The notes under the pieces were generated by a model. That model did no database searches. It worked only from the letters and a program-made list of their open reading frames with translations, and had not been told where the DNA came from. A stretch of DNA of 64,000 nt from Anniella stebbinsi (lineage: Eukaryota; Chordata; Lepidosauria; Squamata; Anniellidae), in NCBI GenBank assembly GCA_029215795.1, contig JARDYH010000002.1, forward strand, positions 64,333,001 to 64,397,000. The letters run 5' to 3'. Position 1 is the first letter of the stretch, and every line of letters starts with the position of its first letter. Both the position numbers and the translations under genes were made by a program. This document shows, piece by piece, positions 21,971-34,188 of the stretch.

Positions 21971-23789
21971 CTCCTTGTCCTGGCTTCCAGAGGCAGCCCA
22001 ATCTGCCAGCTCTCATTTGTATGGCAAGGGGATCAAACAACTACTAACAAAGCAAAATATGACAAACACTGTGAAGCGCAATTCAGATCTCCCTCCTATG
22101 AGCTGCCACTAGCCTGCTTGGGCTTCCATTAGGCCACATGACTTTAGCCCCCACGGGGTGCTTTTGACTTCCCACCTGAATCCTTTCAATTATCTACAGC
22201 TGCACACAATTGATGCCGTTGTCTCTCCTCTGGCACTCAATTTCATACGGCCCAGAAGAAAAGTGTGTAAATGAAAATAAATGGAACAAAAACAAACAAA
22301 GAAGTTGGGGGCGGGGGGGGGGGGAGAATAAAGAGAAATGCTTTCTTTCTGCTCCAAGGGAGATGCAGAAAGCTGCCTTGATAAAGAGAAGGTGAGAAAA
22401 GGAGTGACAGGCTAATATCATTCACACTTTATCATAGTCAGACAACCACATTCGCACTAGAATAGAAAAGATTCCCTTAGCAGTGCTAGCCAGAGACAGT
22501 GAAGGAAGTTCGCCAAGCAAGAGCCGAATTGCCTCATTCTAAAGGGCTTGAAATGAATAAATTCCCCTTTTTATCATATGATTCCCAAAGATCAGTTATG
22601 CCTGCTTGAATGTGAGAAAGCAAAGCCACAAGCCTTGATATACCTGCTCTAAATGTAGGCTTCTGAATGTAGTTTGGTTCTTGCAAGTGAACTGCATGAT
22701 AGGATTGGAATGTTGTATATGCCTGCATGTACCAGAATGCTTAATTGGAATTTCTAACTCTCGAGACCCTGACCATCCAGGTCAATCTGACATTGCTAGA
22801 AGAGTTCATAAGGTATAATGAAGAAGTTTTCTTTGGTCTGTCTTTGTTTTGCTTCAGAATTTTATCAACTGCTAATTAGTTAAGATGCTAAGATGTACAA
22901 ATATACTTGCTTTTCACATGGTCAGTTGAGAAGTCCTTTGCCTGGAAGACCCTCTCCATGCAGCTGCATTATGTTCAATAAAACAGAGTTGCCTTACAAC
23001 CAAAGTGGATTTTTATCCTTGACAAAAGAAATCTGAAATCATTACACCAGTCTGTGAACTTCCACTCAGCCCCTCTCTCCTGTCCTCTTAGGGATCGGTG
23101 GGAAATTCTTTCTATTCACAATTTAATGCAAACACCCTTAATTTCGCCCTTTTGAACCAATATGCGAATAGAACCTCAGTTATCCTTAAAGATTTGCACT
23201 CCCCTGAATTTTTCAATGGGGTTCTGTAATCCAAACTTGTATATAAGTTGCATAGATTGGGGAAAGGAGCATGCAAAATGTGTATATTTCTGAAAATAAC
23301 ATTCAGAAATGCATTGTATTTGGGAAACTGCTTGTGAAAAATGTGCATATTAGGCAAAATTGCATACAAAATTGGCTGTATTAGGAAAATATGCACAAAA
23401 ACATGTAAAATTGTCATACAGACTATTTAAATAATCTCAGAGTTTGGGAGAAACCATTTAAGATTGGAAAAATGAAAAACTAATGGGAAACCAAAATTGA
23501 CAGATTCATCCAACCCTATATGCAAGGAGTCTGGATTACAAATGTGATTCTCTATTATTGTTCATAAAGCAATCACAGATGAAATGATGTTGGAAACCCC
23601 TCTGCACAAGGGTTTCTGATTAGGCTTTCATATATAGTTTGTTTCCCACATGCTACATAATAACAACTGTGCTTTTTATAGCACCATTGTTCCTCATCCT
23701 CATGACAAATTGGGCCAACTCCCAGGCTTAAAGGGGGAACAGAGCCCACCTGCAAAATGATATATTTTTATTTTATTATTTTAGTGCTG
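21971..23789. other. Non-coding stretch with an AT-rich degenerate repeat
   Basis: Between about 23240 and 23415 there are repeated words of the type AAAATGTGCATATT, AAAATTGCATAC and AAATATGCACAAAA, forming a degenerate short-period repeat. A 13-base G-run interrupted once lies at 22312-22324. No coding domain is seen. Confidence 0.45.
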
Positions 23790-23935
23790 TTTCTTGCATA
23801 GGGCAGCTGGATACAAAAGAGGACAGCGCTCCTGTACCTTTGAAATAGTTGTGTAGAGGAGGGAACTGCTGGAATTCCCTTTTCTGTAGAACTACTCGAG
23901 GTGCAGGCGCTCTGCCCTCATTCCCACACACACAT
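23790..23935. repeat. Diverged MITE fragment (TAGGGTGACCATA family)
   Basis: AAAAGAGGACAGCGCTCCTG, then a GTTGTGTAGAGGAGGG segment and GTGCAGGCGCTCTGCCCTC reproduce the arm order of the elements at 6113, 36876 and 53836, at lower similarity. Confidence 0.5.
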
Positions 23936-23988
23936 TCTCTTGCACTTTGATTTAGGACTAAAATCTTTGTGCATATGTGCAGTTGCTT

Positions 23989-26197
23989 AACAATCTGAAC
24001 TAAAGGACTTCCGGTGAAGATATGGCGGCCGTGGCAGAAGAACTTTTAGCTCTGCTGTGACTGGACGGCAGTAGCTCTCTGGGAGCCTCCCAGATGGAGC
24101 TTAAAATTCCCCAGAAAAAGGGGAATGCAAAGAGCATGCCACAATGGGTCCTGTAAGCTCATCTCATGGGGTAATGAAGTTGTTTCGTCGGAGTTTCAAC
24201 ATGAGGGAGTGGGACTGTGGCTAAGACATCGCTCAGATGCCGTTCAGGACAGGAGGTCGCTCTGTCTTCATTCCCCGAATGGTTAACATCGGAACCTAAC
24301 ATCGGAAATACGGGGTGCTTTTGGTGCAGTGAAGAAGAGGGGTTACATCTGGTCAGCAGGTACTTAATCACCCTCCCCAAGTATGTAGTGGAGGAGTTAT
24401 TTCAAATAACGAAAAAAAGATTTGGAAAAAGAACAGGAGGAAAGGAAAAAGAGAGAGGGAGTTGCCGGCGTTGGAAGTCTCTCTCTGTCGGACAGCTCCG
24501 AATTTAAGCACAGGATTGAATGATTTGTATTTTTTTATTCAATGGAGTGAAGAAGTATAAAATAAGAATTATGGCTAATTAAATACAAGATTGATTACTT
24601 TCATTACCCAGCTAATTGGATAACATTGGTCTGCAGAGATAAAGAAATATTTTCTCATATCACTTGGCGGGTGAGGTATTTCACTCCTTTTTTATTATTA
24701 TTGTTTGAAGAAGAAGCATACTTAAGTGTTGTTTACTTTTGGAGATAAATATTTAAGAAAAGTTAATGACCGGGAGAGAGTTTAATGTGTTTTTAAAGAT
24801 GGGATAAAATGGATGACACCACGAGATGGAGAAGAAGGAGACAAAGGAAGATGGCGGTTGTTGTTAAAAAATAAGAAAAGAAAATGTGGCCATTTTTTTT
24901 TTTGACAAACGAAGTGTTTTGAAAAGAAGAAGCTTGTAAATTGATGGATTGTGGCAGAGAAAGGTGGATTGTTTGCAGGAGGGAAGGTGAAGTGATTATT
25001 GATGTGACCCGTGAGTGAATGGGGACTTTTTGTTATTTTTTGGTTTCGTTTTGTTGTGTTTATTTTTAAGTGGGTCAAAAGATGGGGAAACTTTGATATA
25101 TATCTATAACATGAATAAGAACAAATTTAGTGATGTTAATGGAATGAAACAATAGAGTTATAAGATTGGTGTTTATGGGGAGTAGAGAGTTCTTTTATAT
25201 TGAATGGAAAACGTTATATGAGAAAAGAGGTTAGGAGAGAAGCGGGGCCATTTTTTCTTCTGTGTGTCTTGGGGCTGTGACGGGGGAGGAGAGACGTTGA
25301 AGAGTATCAAAAGATTGAGATGTGAATGAGTGGAGTTTTTCCTGGACTTTTGCTGGATTTGTTTTGTTTGGTGAGATTTTTTTTTCTTATTATTACTGTT
25401 ACTTTATTAGTAGTAGTAGTATTTTTCGAATGTATTTACAATATGAATAAGAACAGACACAATGTTGTTGAGAAGAGGATATAAAAATTGCTTAGTTATT
25501 AAGTAATGTGTATTTGTTTAAAAGAATGGGGAGGATAGAAGCTTAAAATTGTTGTGAGTTATAAGATTACTTTAAGGGTAAGTTTTAGGAAGAAGAATTG
25601 GACATTTTTAGAAGAATTGTGATGGAGAAAGAAGAATTTACAAGAGACTGGCAAGAGTTTGGAATTTCTTTGAGATGGAAGACATGTGGAAGTTTTTTGG
25701 ACTCTTGCTGGGTTTGGGTTATTTCTTATTTTATTAAGTCAAATAATGAAGCAATGGAATATTTGAAGTAGATAGAAAATTATGTGAAGTTTTATGTTGT
25801 AATAAGGGAGAAATAAGAGGGAGAAAGAGATAGGCTTGGTCAGCTTTATAATTTGTAAGAGAAAAGAAGAGGGTTTTCTTATGATGAATGAAAAATTTTA
25901 TAAGAGAAGAGAAAGGGGTTTATTTTTATTTGTGATCTGTTTAAGTAATTTTTGATAATGGGGGAATAAGAATGTTAACAAGTGGTTGTGTTAAAAGGGG
26001 AGGATGGGCTTGTTTTTTCCCCTTTTAAATTTTTTTTATGTAGTACCTGCTTTTAAAAGGATTTATAATATTTGCTGTGGGAAAGGTAGGGGGTCCTTTT
26101 AAATGTTGCATGTCTTTGTAAGGTTTGTTTTTATGTTTTTAATAGTGAAACAGAATAAAAAATTATTAATCGAAAAAAACAAACAATCTGAACTAAA
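23989..26197 (+). mobile_element. ORF-less L1-like element with 16-bp TSD
   Basis: AACAATCTGAACTAAA is duplicated exactly at 23989-24004 and 26182-26197. The 2,177-bp insert starts GGACTTCCGGTGAAGATATG and ends in AATAAAAAATTATTAATCGA plus an A-rich tail. The start has the character of an L1 5' untranslated region, including ATGGCGGC at 24022-24029 (YY1-like core) and again ATGGCGG at 24851. No frame over about 100 codons carries any L1 ORF1 or ORF2 motif. Inside, two related segments beginning ATGAATAAGAACA (about 25110 and 25443) suggest an old tandem repeat of about 330 bp. The insertion point, TT/AA, fits L1 endonuclease preference. I read it as a non-autonomous L1 derivative with both termini and no body. 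Confidence 0.78.
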
Positions 26198-26329
26198 TGA
26201 ACTCTGGTTAAAAAATGAATAAATGTGAAGGAAAACCTAAATAGAACTCCTCTAATTTTTCTGGTTTACTGCTTACAGAGGGCAGCATTCAACTGTGCCA
26301 TTCCATTAGCACAAATGAAGTTGCTCTGT

Positions 26330-26955
26330 GCGTTTGTCAAAGGACGGGCTCTGCCTCGGACCAGTACTGCGCTCTGCGTCTTTCCTGGGGATCTTGGCTG
26401 CTTCCCTCCCCTGGGGTTTGGGAGCTGGTGTCTTCAGGCTGGCAGGCCCACCTCCCCTGTCCGTCTCGATCCATGCTGCCGGTGGGGGTGCGTTATGGTG
26501 GTGTCGGGTGTCCCTGCTCTGGCCTGGTGTTCCCCGTCCCGTATGCTTGTTGGATGGTGGGTGCTGGTGGGCCGATGTGCTTGCTGTGAATGTGCCCTAT
26601 GTGGAGGCGTTGTTGTTGTTGCTGGCCGGGGGCGCTTCGTGTCCTTAGGATTGTTGCGCATACTTTCGGCTATTTGCCACAACATTCGCAGGTGGCCGAT
26701 CGGCGACCGCGGGCGCCCTTTGCCTTGGCATTCTGTGCATCTTGGGGATGTGCATGGCCGATGCTCCTTGTCCAGCTGTGTAGGGTGGTTGAGGGGGGGG
26801 GTGCTCGGCGATCGCCGCTTCCCCAGCCCGCCTGCTTCTGGGCAAGGTGAGGGGTGAGATGGCTGAGCTGTGGGGGCGGGGGTCGCCTGGGTTGCTGTGG
26901 TCCCTGGTGGGTGGGGGGCTGGTGCCCCTTGTTCCTGGGCACTTACTAGAGTAAG
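26330..26955. other. GC-rich block of unknown origin
   Basis: The composition changes sharply at about 26340 and returns to AT-rich near 26955. The block is rich in G on the plus strand and has CpG-containing words such as GATCGGCGACCGCGGGCGCC. Frames are open on both strands for 90-270 codons, but none shows a domain, and open frames are expected by chance in such composition. ACTTACTAGAGTAAGCATG at its right edge is partly palindromic. It could be part of a GC-rich transposon or an isolated CpG-rich segment. Confidence 0.4.
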
Positions 26956-28240
26956 CATGTGAACCTGATTTGTACTGCAGCCACCACACACTGAGAGGGG
27001 AGGATGAAACCATTGCAACACAGGGATATGTTTTGCTTCCCAAAACTCCTCCCTCCCCTTTATTGGTATCAATGGAGGTTTCTTTTCTTTACTTTTTTTT
27101 AACCCTCCTGCTGGGAGTAGAATTTCAGAAGCAATCAAGAGGAACATTTTAATCCTCCCTTCCTGGTGCATGGTGGTCCCAGTCAGAATGATGCCCATCA
27201 GTGCTGACTCCAGATTTTTTAGGGCCCTTTGGTAAGCCACCCTGAATGGGCCTCCTCCCTTAGTGAGTCTCCCTTCATACCACCATTGTCACCAGTTAGA
27301 ATTCCTCCTCTTGATCTTTCTCATTACTTCAGAGGCAGTGAGGGAGTAAGCAGGTAGGCCGTGGCATCTGCTATTCCCCTTCTCACCACCATTGTTTAAA
27401 CCAGAGTGAGAGACTGGTGAACAAGCAGGTTGCAATGGGATCCTCTTGTCAGTGGGCCCTTGGCTGATGCCCCATCATACTTACCCTTGAAACCAGCCGT
27501 CAGGCTGACATCAATGCCTACCCTCAATATAGGGTAAAAAAAGAAAGAAAAAAAGATAAGCCTCAGCTATATGCTATAATTAATGTAACATGTAGTTTGA
27601 CCCATAATCAATAAACTTGCAGGAAAAATCAGTTTAGCACTTAATACATTGAGAGTGAAACAATCTTCCTTCATTCATCAGTCAGAACTTGGCTGGACTT
27701 TATCCTCAGTGCCAGCTGAATTTTTTTTCCAGGAAATTGGGCTTACATATTTTTCACATTAGCTTATGAAAAATCACAATATACACTTTATGTTTCTATA
27801 CACAATCCCACCAATAATAAAGCAGTGTGACTTTTTCCCAAGCCAACCAATAATAACACACAGTTTGCTTTCTGTATGCTAGCCATTTATCCTTTCTGTT
27901 CCATGGCAATACAGGCAGTCAGCAATCACAGGTTATTCATGCAGGATATGGATTATCTATGCCAGCTAACAAGCTTGCCTAGGCTGAACTAGCTTAACAC
28001 AGAACATGATGCTTAAGATAAAACATGGGTACTAAACCTAGGTGTTTGGAAAAGCAAATACTAACAGTGCTGTTTTCTGATTTCTGTTGTGCTTAGGTAC
28101 ATATTGAGACTTTATTTTACCCTCTTGAGTCCAAGGATAGTATTCTGCAAATTAAAAGATCATAGACAATCTTTTGATTAAATACTATATTAAAATTACA
28201 TTTTTAAATAAAAGGATACAATCTCTCTTCTGATAAACTG
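26956..28240. other. Non-coding stretch, no feature recognised
   Basis: No coding domain or identified repeat. A short A-rich tract lies at 27535-27556. Confidence 0.45.
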
Positions 28241-28267
28241 GGATATATATATATATATATATATATG
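28241..28267. repeat. (TA)n microsatellite
   Basis: About 13 AT units. Confidence 0.9.
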
Positions 28268-29690
28268 AGTAAGATGATGACAAATACTGGAAAATTCCAC
28301 TACAGCTGCTATGAAAGACCTTTTCAATCTCATGCTATTTTTGTATCAAGATCTCCTGTTGTTTAAACATCTCTCCTCACACCTTGCATGACAGGAGCAC
28401 CAAGGAGAAGGGTCAGTTCCTTACATTTGTAATACTGTGATTTTGGCCCATCGTGTATGGTTCATTGGCAGTGAACCACATGAAACTTCCAGTTTCTAAA
28501 GAGCACTGGATCCTACATGGGAGAAGCGGCTATAAAGAACAGATGGGACACCCAGACACTATCCCAAAAATAGGACAGTGGAATATACTCCAAGTTTAGA
28601 CACACATGCTTTAAACAGAAATCAGGTTTGACAGAGCAACTTTTCTTTCCCGTGGTGTTGGGAAGGTTCCTAAAGCAACAAAAAGAAATGCTTTTGGTCA
28701 GCCACAGGAGCCTCTCTCCCCCTGCCCTTCAGTCAGTGCAGAATATACCAAGGAACTTTCTCTGGTGGGGGCAGTTTCCAGGTTGGAATTTGGAAAAGGT
28801 AACTGGGCCCCTGTTGCTGGTTGTGAAGGATGCTTTACATACTAAGACATTGAGATGTCTTGCAAAGTTTTTATATAAAGCTTCCCCCGCCCTTTTTTTA
28901 AAGGATGAGATTACTGTTGACACCACCAAAGAACAATGCATCTGTGCTGTGGGTTCACAAATAGAAGCAATAGGTCATATTCAGTTTAATATACTGGGAT
29001 TTTCTAAGTCTTCTTTGAAACCTACCAATCTTGATAGGAAACACTTTGCCTTGTCCAGAAGGTCTGCTGTCTTGATGATGCATTGCTGCTGCAAGCCCCT
29101 CAAACCCCGTGCTTATGTTCCTGCAGGGTTGTCACCACACTAAGAAGCGAGTGCAGGGTTTCCATCAGAGGAGGAGGAGCCACCTCCACCTATGCACTGC
29201 CTCCCCAGGCACCGCTGTGCCACTTTGCGTTGTTGCGCAAGCGCCGCTGTGTGTCCGCACGTCCCTCACCATTCTTTAACCTTTTTTTCACCGTGGCTTT
29301 CTCCACCAAGTATTTCCTTCTTCCCAAGCTGGAGGAGCACAGAGGTGTTCCAGTGGCCATTTGGCTTGCTGGCCCACCCCTTACCCCTGTCCAGCCAGAT
29401 GGCGCACAATCAGGGGTCACAATCTGCCCAGTCACACCTCTGCCGTGACTCCAGAGCAGCAACAGATGGCAGATGTGCCATCATTGCCTTGCTCCAGAGA
29501 AAAAAGTCGGGATAAGTCCCCAATTTTTTTATTTTGGAGCTTTGGGGGAAAGCTCTGGGATAGCTCCACAGTGGCTTCTGCATCATATAAACAACACAGT
29601 GCCACTGCGGATCCACCCTGGGGTTTCCCCCACGTGTAGACATCCCCCTGGATAGATAATCATTGTTTCTACAGCACATTTTAGTGTATG
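28268..29690. other. Non-coding stretch with a moderately GC-rich segment
   Basis: A 171-codon frame at 28628-29143 (plus) shows no recognisable domain and low-complexity composition typical of chance frames. From about 29105 to 29640 the sequence is more GC-rich, with several overlapping open frames on both strands and no domain. It may be a degraded repeat. Confidence 0.4.
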
Positions 29691-29695
29691 AAAAT

Positions 29696-29805
29696 CATAT
29701 TCTATTTATCCTTATAATAGCTTATTGAAGTGGGTTAGGCTGAAAGTTAACAACTTAGCCAAGGACGCCCACCCAGTGAGCTGAGCATGAAGCTGAATGT
29801 AAGCT
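29696..29805 (-). repeat. MIR-like (CORE-SINE) fragment
   Basis: TATTGAAGTGGGTTAGGCTG, then a CCACCCAGTGAGCTGAGC segment parallels the middle of the SINE at 40865-41022 (GAGGTAGGTTAGGCTGAGAG ... CACCCAGTGAGCT). The tRNA-like head is absent. Confidence 0.5.
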
Positions 29806-31287
29806 TTCTCTATGAAATCCTTTACACCAGGCATGGCTCCAATCAGTTCTGCACAAAAAATGATAGCTAGTCAAGACAAGGGAATTAAAGGTTCATTTTC
29901 CCCTCTGGCTTTGCCCATTTCGCACAAAAGCTGTAACATCTTTATGCTGCTATTTTCTTTGTTAATTTGTATGTAAATTAGACTATCTAGTTATGGTGAT
30001 AGAGTTATTAGCTATTTAAGCAAAGTATATACTTATTTCATCCCGTAAATTAATACTTGGCATCATTACTAAGTAACAGTGCAATCTTAACCCCCTCAGA
30101 TGGCCATCTGCAGGGGTCAACATGGGACAGGAATGCCTCTCTGATAGCATAGAGGAGTGCCACTGCTGGAAGGAATATCCAGCCCAGTGCCCCCCAACAT
30201 GTCTGCAGAAAGCTCCATAGGCATGCATCTATCACCAAGAGTGTCTGTGAGTTCTTTTGTACAATCCTCTATTTGAGGACACATGACATGCTAAGCCATA
30301 ATGTTTACCTCAAAATGCTTAACCATCGTGACTTACCATGTTGTCTGAACAAGGTCAATAACTATCCAGATTTCATGCAAATCATTGCCTTTTTTGTTTT
30401 TTTGGTGATGTGTTTCCTTTTTTCTTTTTTGCAATGTGTAAGTGGCTACTGTACTATTGCTGATGGCTTTCCTGCCAGCAGTAGGTCCCAAAACAGCCTG
30501 TTCCATGGGCAGAGCAGTGGTGGCTTTGGGCCTGTTGTTTCCAAAGCCTGTCCATTCCCCTAGGAAACTCTGGGATTGCCCCCCTAATCCACCCCAGAAA
30601 ATTCCAGGAAAATATGCTTAACCAGGCTGAAACAAGGCCTAGCTGAGCTCCCCTAGACACGCCGCTCTGTCACTTCCTGGCTCACCCACTTTGATTAAGA
30701 TTGCTTTGTTTCGCTTCAGTTCTAGACCCAATTAGCCAGGCATAAGCCCCATTGAAAGTGGGATTTACATCTGAGCATACATGTGCAAGATTATGCTGCT
30801 ATTCAAATTCACCACTTTTTGTATTTGTTTTTTATTCAGAAAATTCATGTCACTGTTTGGGCCCCTCAACACTTGTGGTTGAAAAACAGCATTCTAATTG
30901 CAGTACTTAAAAATTATCACAACCAATTTGAGTCCTACAGTTTCTCTGCCGTTTTGGTCAATCTTTTCAGTTGAGAAGTATCAGCCTTGGCAAACTGCTG
31001 ACGTTTCTCATTTCACTATGGCCGTAAAATGTTTAAGACTGCATGCTCCATTACAAATAATGTTAATGATGCAGGCATATCTATATAAACATTATTAGGT
31101 TTTCCATTCAAAGTTTATTGACAAATTAAGCTGGAGCAATTACTTAAAAGAAAAATCATAAATGCTCATCTGAACACAAATGTGAATTTTAAACAAGAAG
31201 ACACTGGACTAATGCCTCTTGAATTGGAGGATGCTCCTCAACTAGCAGTCATTTCTCCCCCGCCTCTCCTTGCCCCCCTGCTCTATA
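29806..31287. other. Non-coding stretch with small hairpin words
   Basis: At about 30280-30345, CATGCTAAGCCATAATG and a TTAACCATCGTGACTTACCATG string form an imperfect inverted repeat, likely a small MITE remnant. A one-arm fragment of the GGGAGTAAGTCCC family may lie at 30720-30790. No coding domain is seen. Confidence 0.4.
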
Positions 31288-31323
31288 TACAGACACCCAC
31301 CCACCCACCCACACCCACACACC
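31288..31323. repeat. (ACCC)n simple repeat
   Basis: Tandem CACCCACC units between 31290 and 31322. Confidence 0.8.
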
Positions 31324-31613
31324 CCATTGGCCTACAGTCAATGAAGGTACAGGAGGAAACAGAATCATTCCTGAAAAACGTTTGTATTGGCTCTTTCACA
31401 ACTTATGCAGAACATGCTTATAGGGCATGGAGCCCATAGGCAAATCAATCCTGCTCCCTACCATGCACATGCTGACAGTGATGCAGTGCTAGAGATGTGC
31501 CATGAAAATGCAATGGTTTTTCACATGTATACACCATGGCAAATGCAAGATCATCAATATGAAGTAGAGTGAAAAGAGCAATTATACCCAAAGACTTGGA
31601 CATATCAGGAGGG

Positions 31614-31616
<3 letters not shown>

Positions 31617-31653
<37 letters not shown>
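31617..31653. repeat. (TTA)n microsatellite
   Basis: Twelve uninterrupted TTA units. Confidence 0.95.
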
Positions 31654-32433
31654 TTAAAAAACAACCTTTCCCCCTTTACACTACAGATCTTCAGGGCAAT
31701 ATCACAATCGAATCCTGTAAAACAGTTTGTCATATGGACTGGGGACATTCTTTTCAAGAAACACAAAATTTGCATGTTTCTATGAATCCTGGCCAAACTA
31801 TATATGTAATCATACATATACTTACAAACTTAATAATTAATTAAATAAAATAAAAAACAAATTACATTAAAAATAAATAAACATGCCTTAAGTATGAACA
31901 AAAACGCCCCATGTTCACAAATACACCCACAGCCTTAAGATCTTGGTGAATAGAGATGCAATGCTGTGAACACCTAAATGGGGGTAAGTCTGCTAAATTC
32001 AGTATTTATCTATTTATACATACTACACCATCAACGCACACAGTGCCTAACATAGATTCATAGGCAAAAAATAGACAGGTTCGTGCGAAGGAAAATGTGA
32101 TCAAAAATAGACAATAGATAAACAACAGAAGGAGATATAAGCATTTGAAGATAGGAAGTTGGGCAAATGCAGTTACTTAAAGCTTTGTTACAGTTAGAAA
32201 TAAAGATTGAGGAGATAAGTTAGTATATATGCTGGGAACCCTCTTCAAGTGCAACAACATTTGTAATTAACATTTGTACCCAAGGAAAATAACCTGAAGG
32301 GAATAAAGGCAGTTCCCTAACATTTAAAGAAACAGGCTTTTAAATAATGTATTTCCTTGGTATATTGATGTTTAAACGCTTGTTTGGGGGGAAATGGCAG
32401 GTATCAGTGAACCTGTGAAGCAAGTTCCATTTA
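31654..32433. other. Non-coding stretch, no feature recognised
   Basis: Ordinary AT-rich sequence with no domain or identified repeat. Confidence 0.45.
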
Positions 32434-32777
32434 CAGTAAGCCTATCCACATAGCCCTTAAAATGATTTATATTCTGTTTAAAAACGTGTTTTTTTAAGTC
32501 ATTTCATTATGCGGTAGGGCACACTGAGCAGTACTTACGTTTCATAGCGACTGCTTCCTCCATCCTCAAAGTGTTCACCGGTGTATTACAGGGTTAATTC
32601 CTTGACTCTTCTTCTTTCGGTTTTGTTTTGCAGGCTGCTTAATGCGCCCACTTCTGTCTCTGTAACTCAAGCATGTAAGTACTGCTCAGTGTGTCCTACC
32701 ACGTAATGAAACGACTTAAAAAAACACGTTTTTAAACAGAATATAAGTCGTTTTAAGGGCAATGTGGATAGGCTCTG
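32434..32777. mobile_element. MITE with ~100-bp near-perfect terminal inverted repeats
   Basis: The left arm starts GCCTATCCACATAGCCCTTA at 32440 and runs about 100 bases to GAGCAGTACTTAC. The right arm (about 32675-32773) is its inverted copy with roughly eight differences, ending GGGCAATGTGGATAGGC. The middle is about 135 bp of unique sequence with no reading frame of interest. Including outer bases, the ends can be read CAGTAAGCC...GGCTCTG, which would fit a hAT, but no matching target duplication was found. The high similarity of the arms suggests a fairly young element. Confidence 0.75.
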
Positions 32778-33576
32778 TGAATCACCATTATTCTCCATCT
32801 TTCCCAAATTATGATCAAGAACTTAGTGAGAATTTCTAATTTACCGTCCACATTTTATATGATCTCACTATCCCAAGAGTCTTATAAATTACCCCAAGGC
32901 ATTTCCACAGCAATCTAATGGTTCTCAGAATTGAAGTTCCTTTGTCATAAAAAAAAAAGACAGTACTCCATGACAAATGAACTTGAATTAGAAATAAAAT
33001 ATAACGTATGTGTACTGTGCATTAATTAAAATGGAAGTTATCTTAGAAAGCTAATTTGTAGACATGGGCAGATGGGCAGCTACTAATGGACTTCCTTAGT
33101 TGAATAATCTATATAGTTTTAACGTCCACTTACAAAATCTGACAGAAAGAGGGTGGAGAAAATCCTCTTTTTCCTTGCTACTGCTATTTGCTATTAAGCA
33201 CTAGCAGATCAACAACAGAAGGTATGTTGCATACAGATAACAAGATAATGCTCTGATGGGCTGTTTAGAATAGGTAAATACTCTACCATATTCTGTATTG
33301 ACAAAATGAATTAAAATAACCTTGATCATCATATCTCATTATCTCAAAAATATGTTTGTCAACAGTGTGTTGGCTATGGAACTGATCACATTAATTCCCT
33401 TCAGACAATCCAACTACAAATGAACCCCACCTTATCCAACAGGGGTGAGGAACCTACCTCACTAAGGTCTCCTATCTGGCCTGCAATTGCCAGATAACAC
33501 CAAGATAACACTACAGTGTAGCAAGTTGTGATGCTGATCAAGCATTGGGGTTTTATAAAGTCAAATTATAATAAAG
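32778..33576. other. Non-coding stretch, no feature recognised
   Basis: No coding domain or identified repeat. Confidence 0.45.
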
Positions 33577-33672
33577 GGCACAATCCAATGCATATTTAGA
33601 CAGAAAAAAGCTCTACAACCCGCATTCTCCAGCTAGAAATGCTGGCTGGTGAATGCTAGGAGCTTTAGCACT
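33577..33672. repeat. Hairpin repeat (CAATCCTATGCAT...GAAAAAAG type), one copy
   Basis: GGGCACAATCCAATGCATAT, then TTAGACAGAAAAAAGCTCTA and CAACCC, followed by a central AGCTAGAAATGCTGGCTGGT palindrome. The same element, more complete, is at 55499-55630. The right terminal arm is truncated here. Confidence 0.55.
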
Positions 33673-34188
33673 TTGTGCTCAAATTCCTTAAGCAGACAGA
33701 GATAAACTGAATTCCTTAAACAGCCAGATGTTCTTTGGTTTTGCAACTCTGTTGGCAGCCTGGCCACCATTTTGCGTCCTCCACAATGCCCCAGACCTAG
33801 CATTATTCTGGGACAGGGGATCAGGGGTGAGGAATGGCAACCACTAGAAAAGATAGTGATGAATATTCAGGGAAAATCCTGCAAAGTAGCCTTTCTTTCC
33901 ATTGGTGGGAGGCGGAATCTCAGACATTTGCTCAAAAAAATGTTTTCTGATAAGTTTCAGTCCAGGTTTAATCAGATAACAAAAACAGATCCCTGCATCA
34001 CTTAGACCAGTGAAAAAGTCTGACCCAGTTGTGTTTATGGGCAGGGGGAGAGCGGGAGGATAACAGCTAACCTTGGATGTCATTTCCTTACAGTCCCCCC
34101 AACCCATTTTGGTCTGATATAGGTGGTAGTGCACACACTATATCCCTTTCTCCCTTTATTCAGGCCACCAGTTCAGAACTCACAACAA
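33673..34188. other. Non-coding stretch, no feature recognised
   Basis: No domain or repeat identified. Confidence 0.4.

Noticed and set aside
26434..27240. 268-codon open frame on the minus strand
   Set aside because: It lies in the GC-rich block, overlaps open frames on both strands and has proline/threonine-rich low-complexity composition with no domain; chance frames are expected there.
28628..29143. 171-codon open frame on the plus strand
   Set aside because: No recognisable domain, no promoter or splice context, and composition typical of translated non-coding DNA.
31617..31817. Tyrosine- or isoleucine-rich protein frames
   Set aside because: They are translations of the (TTA)n microsatellite.
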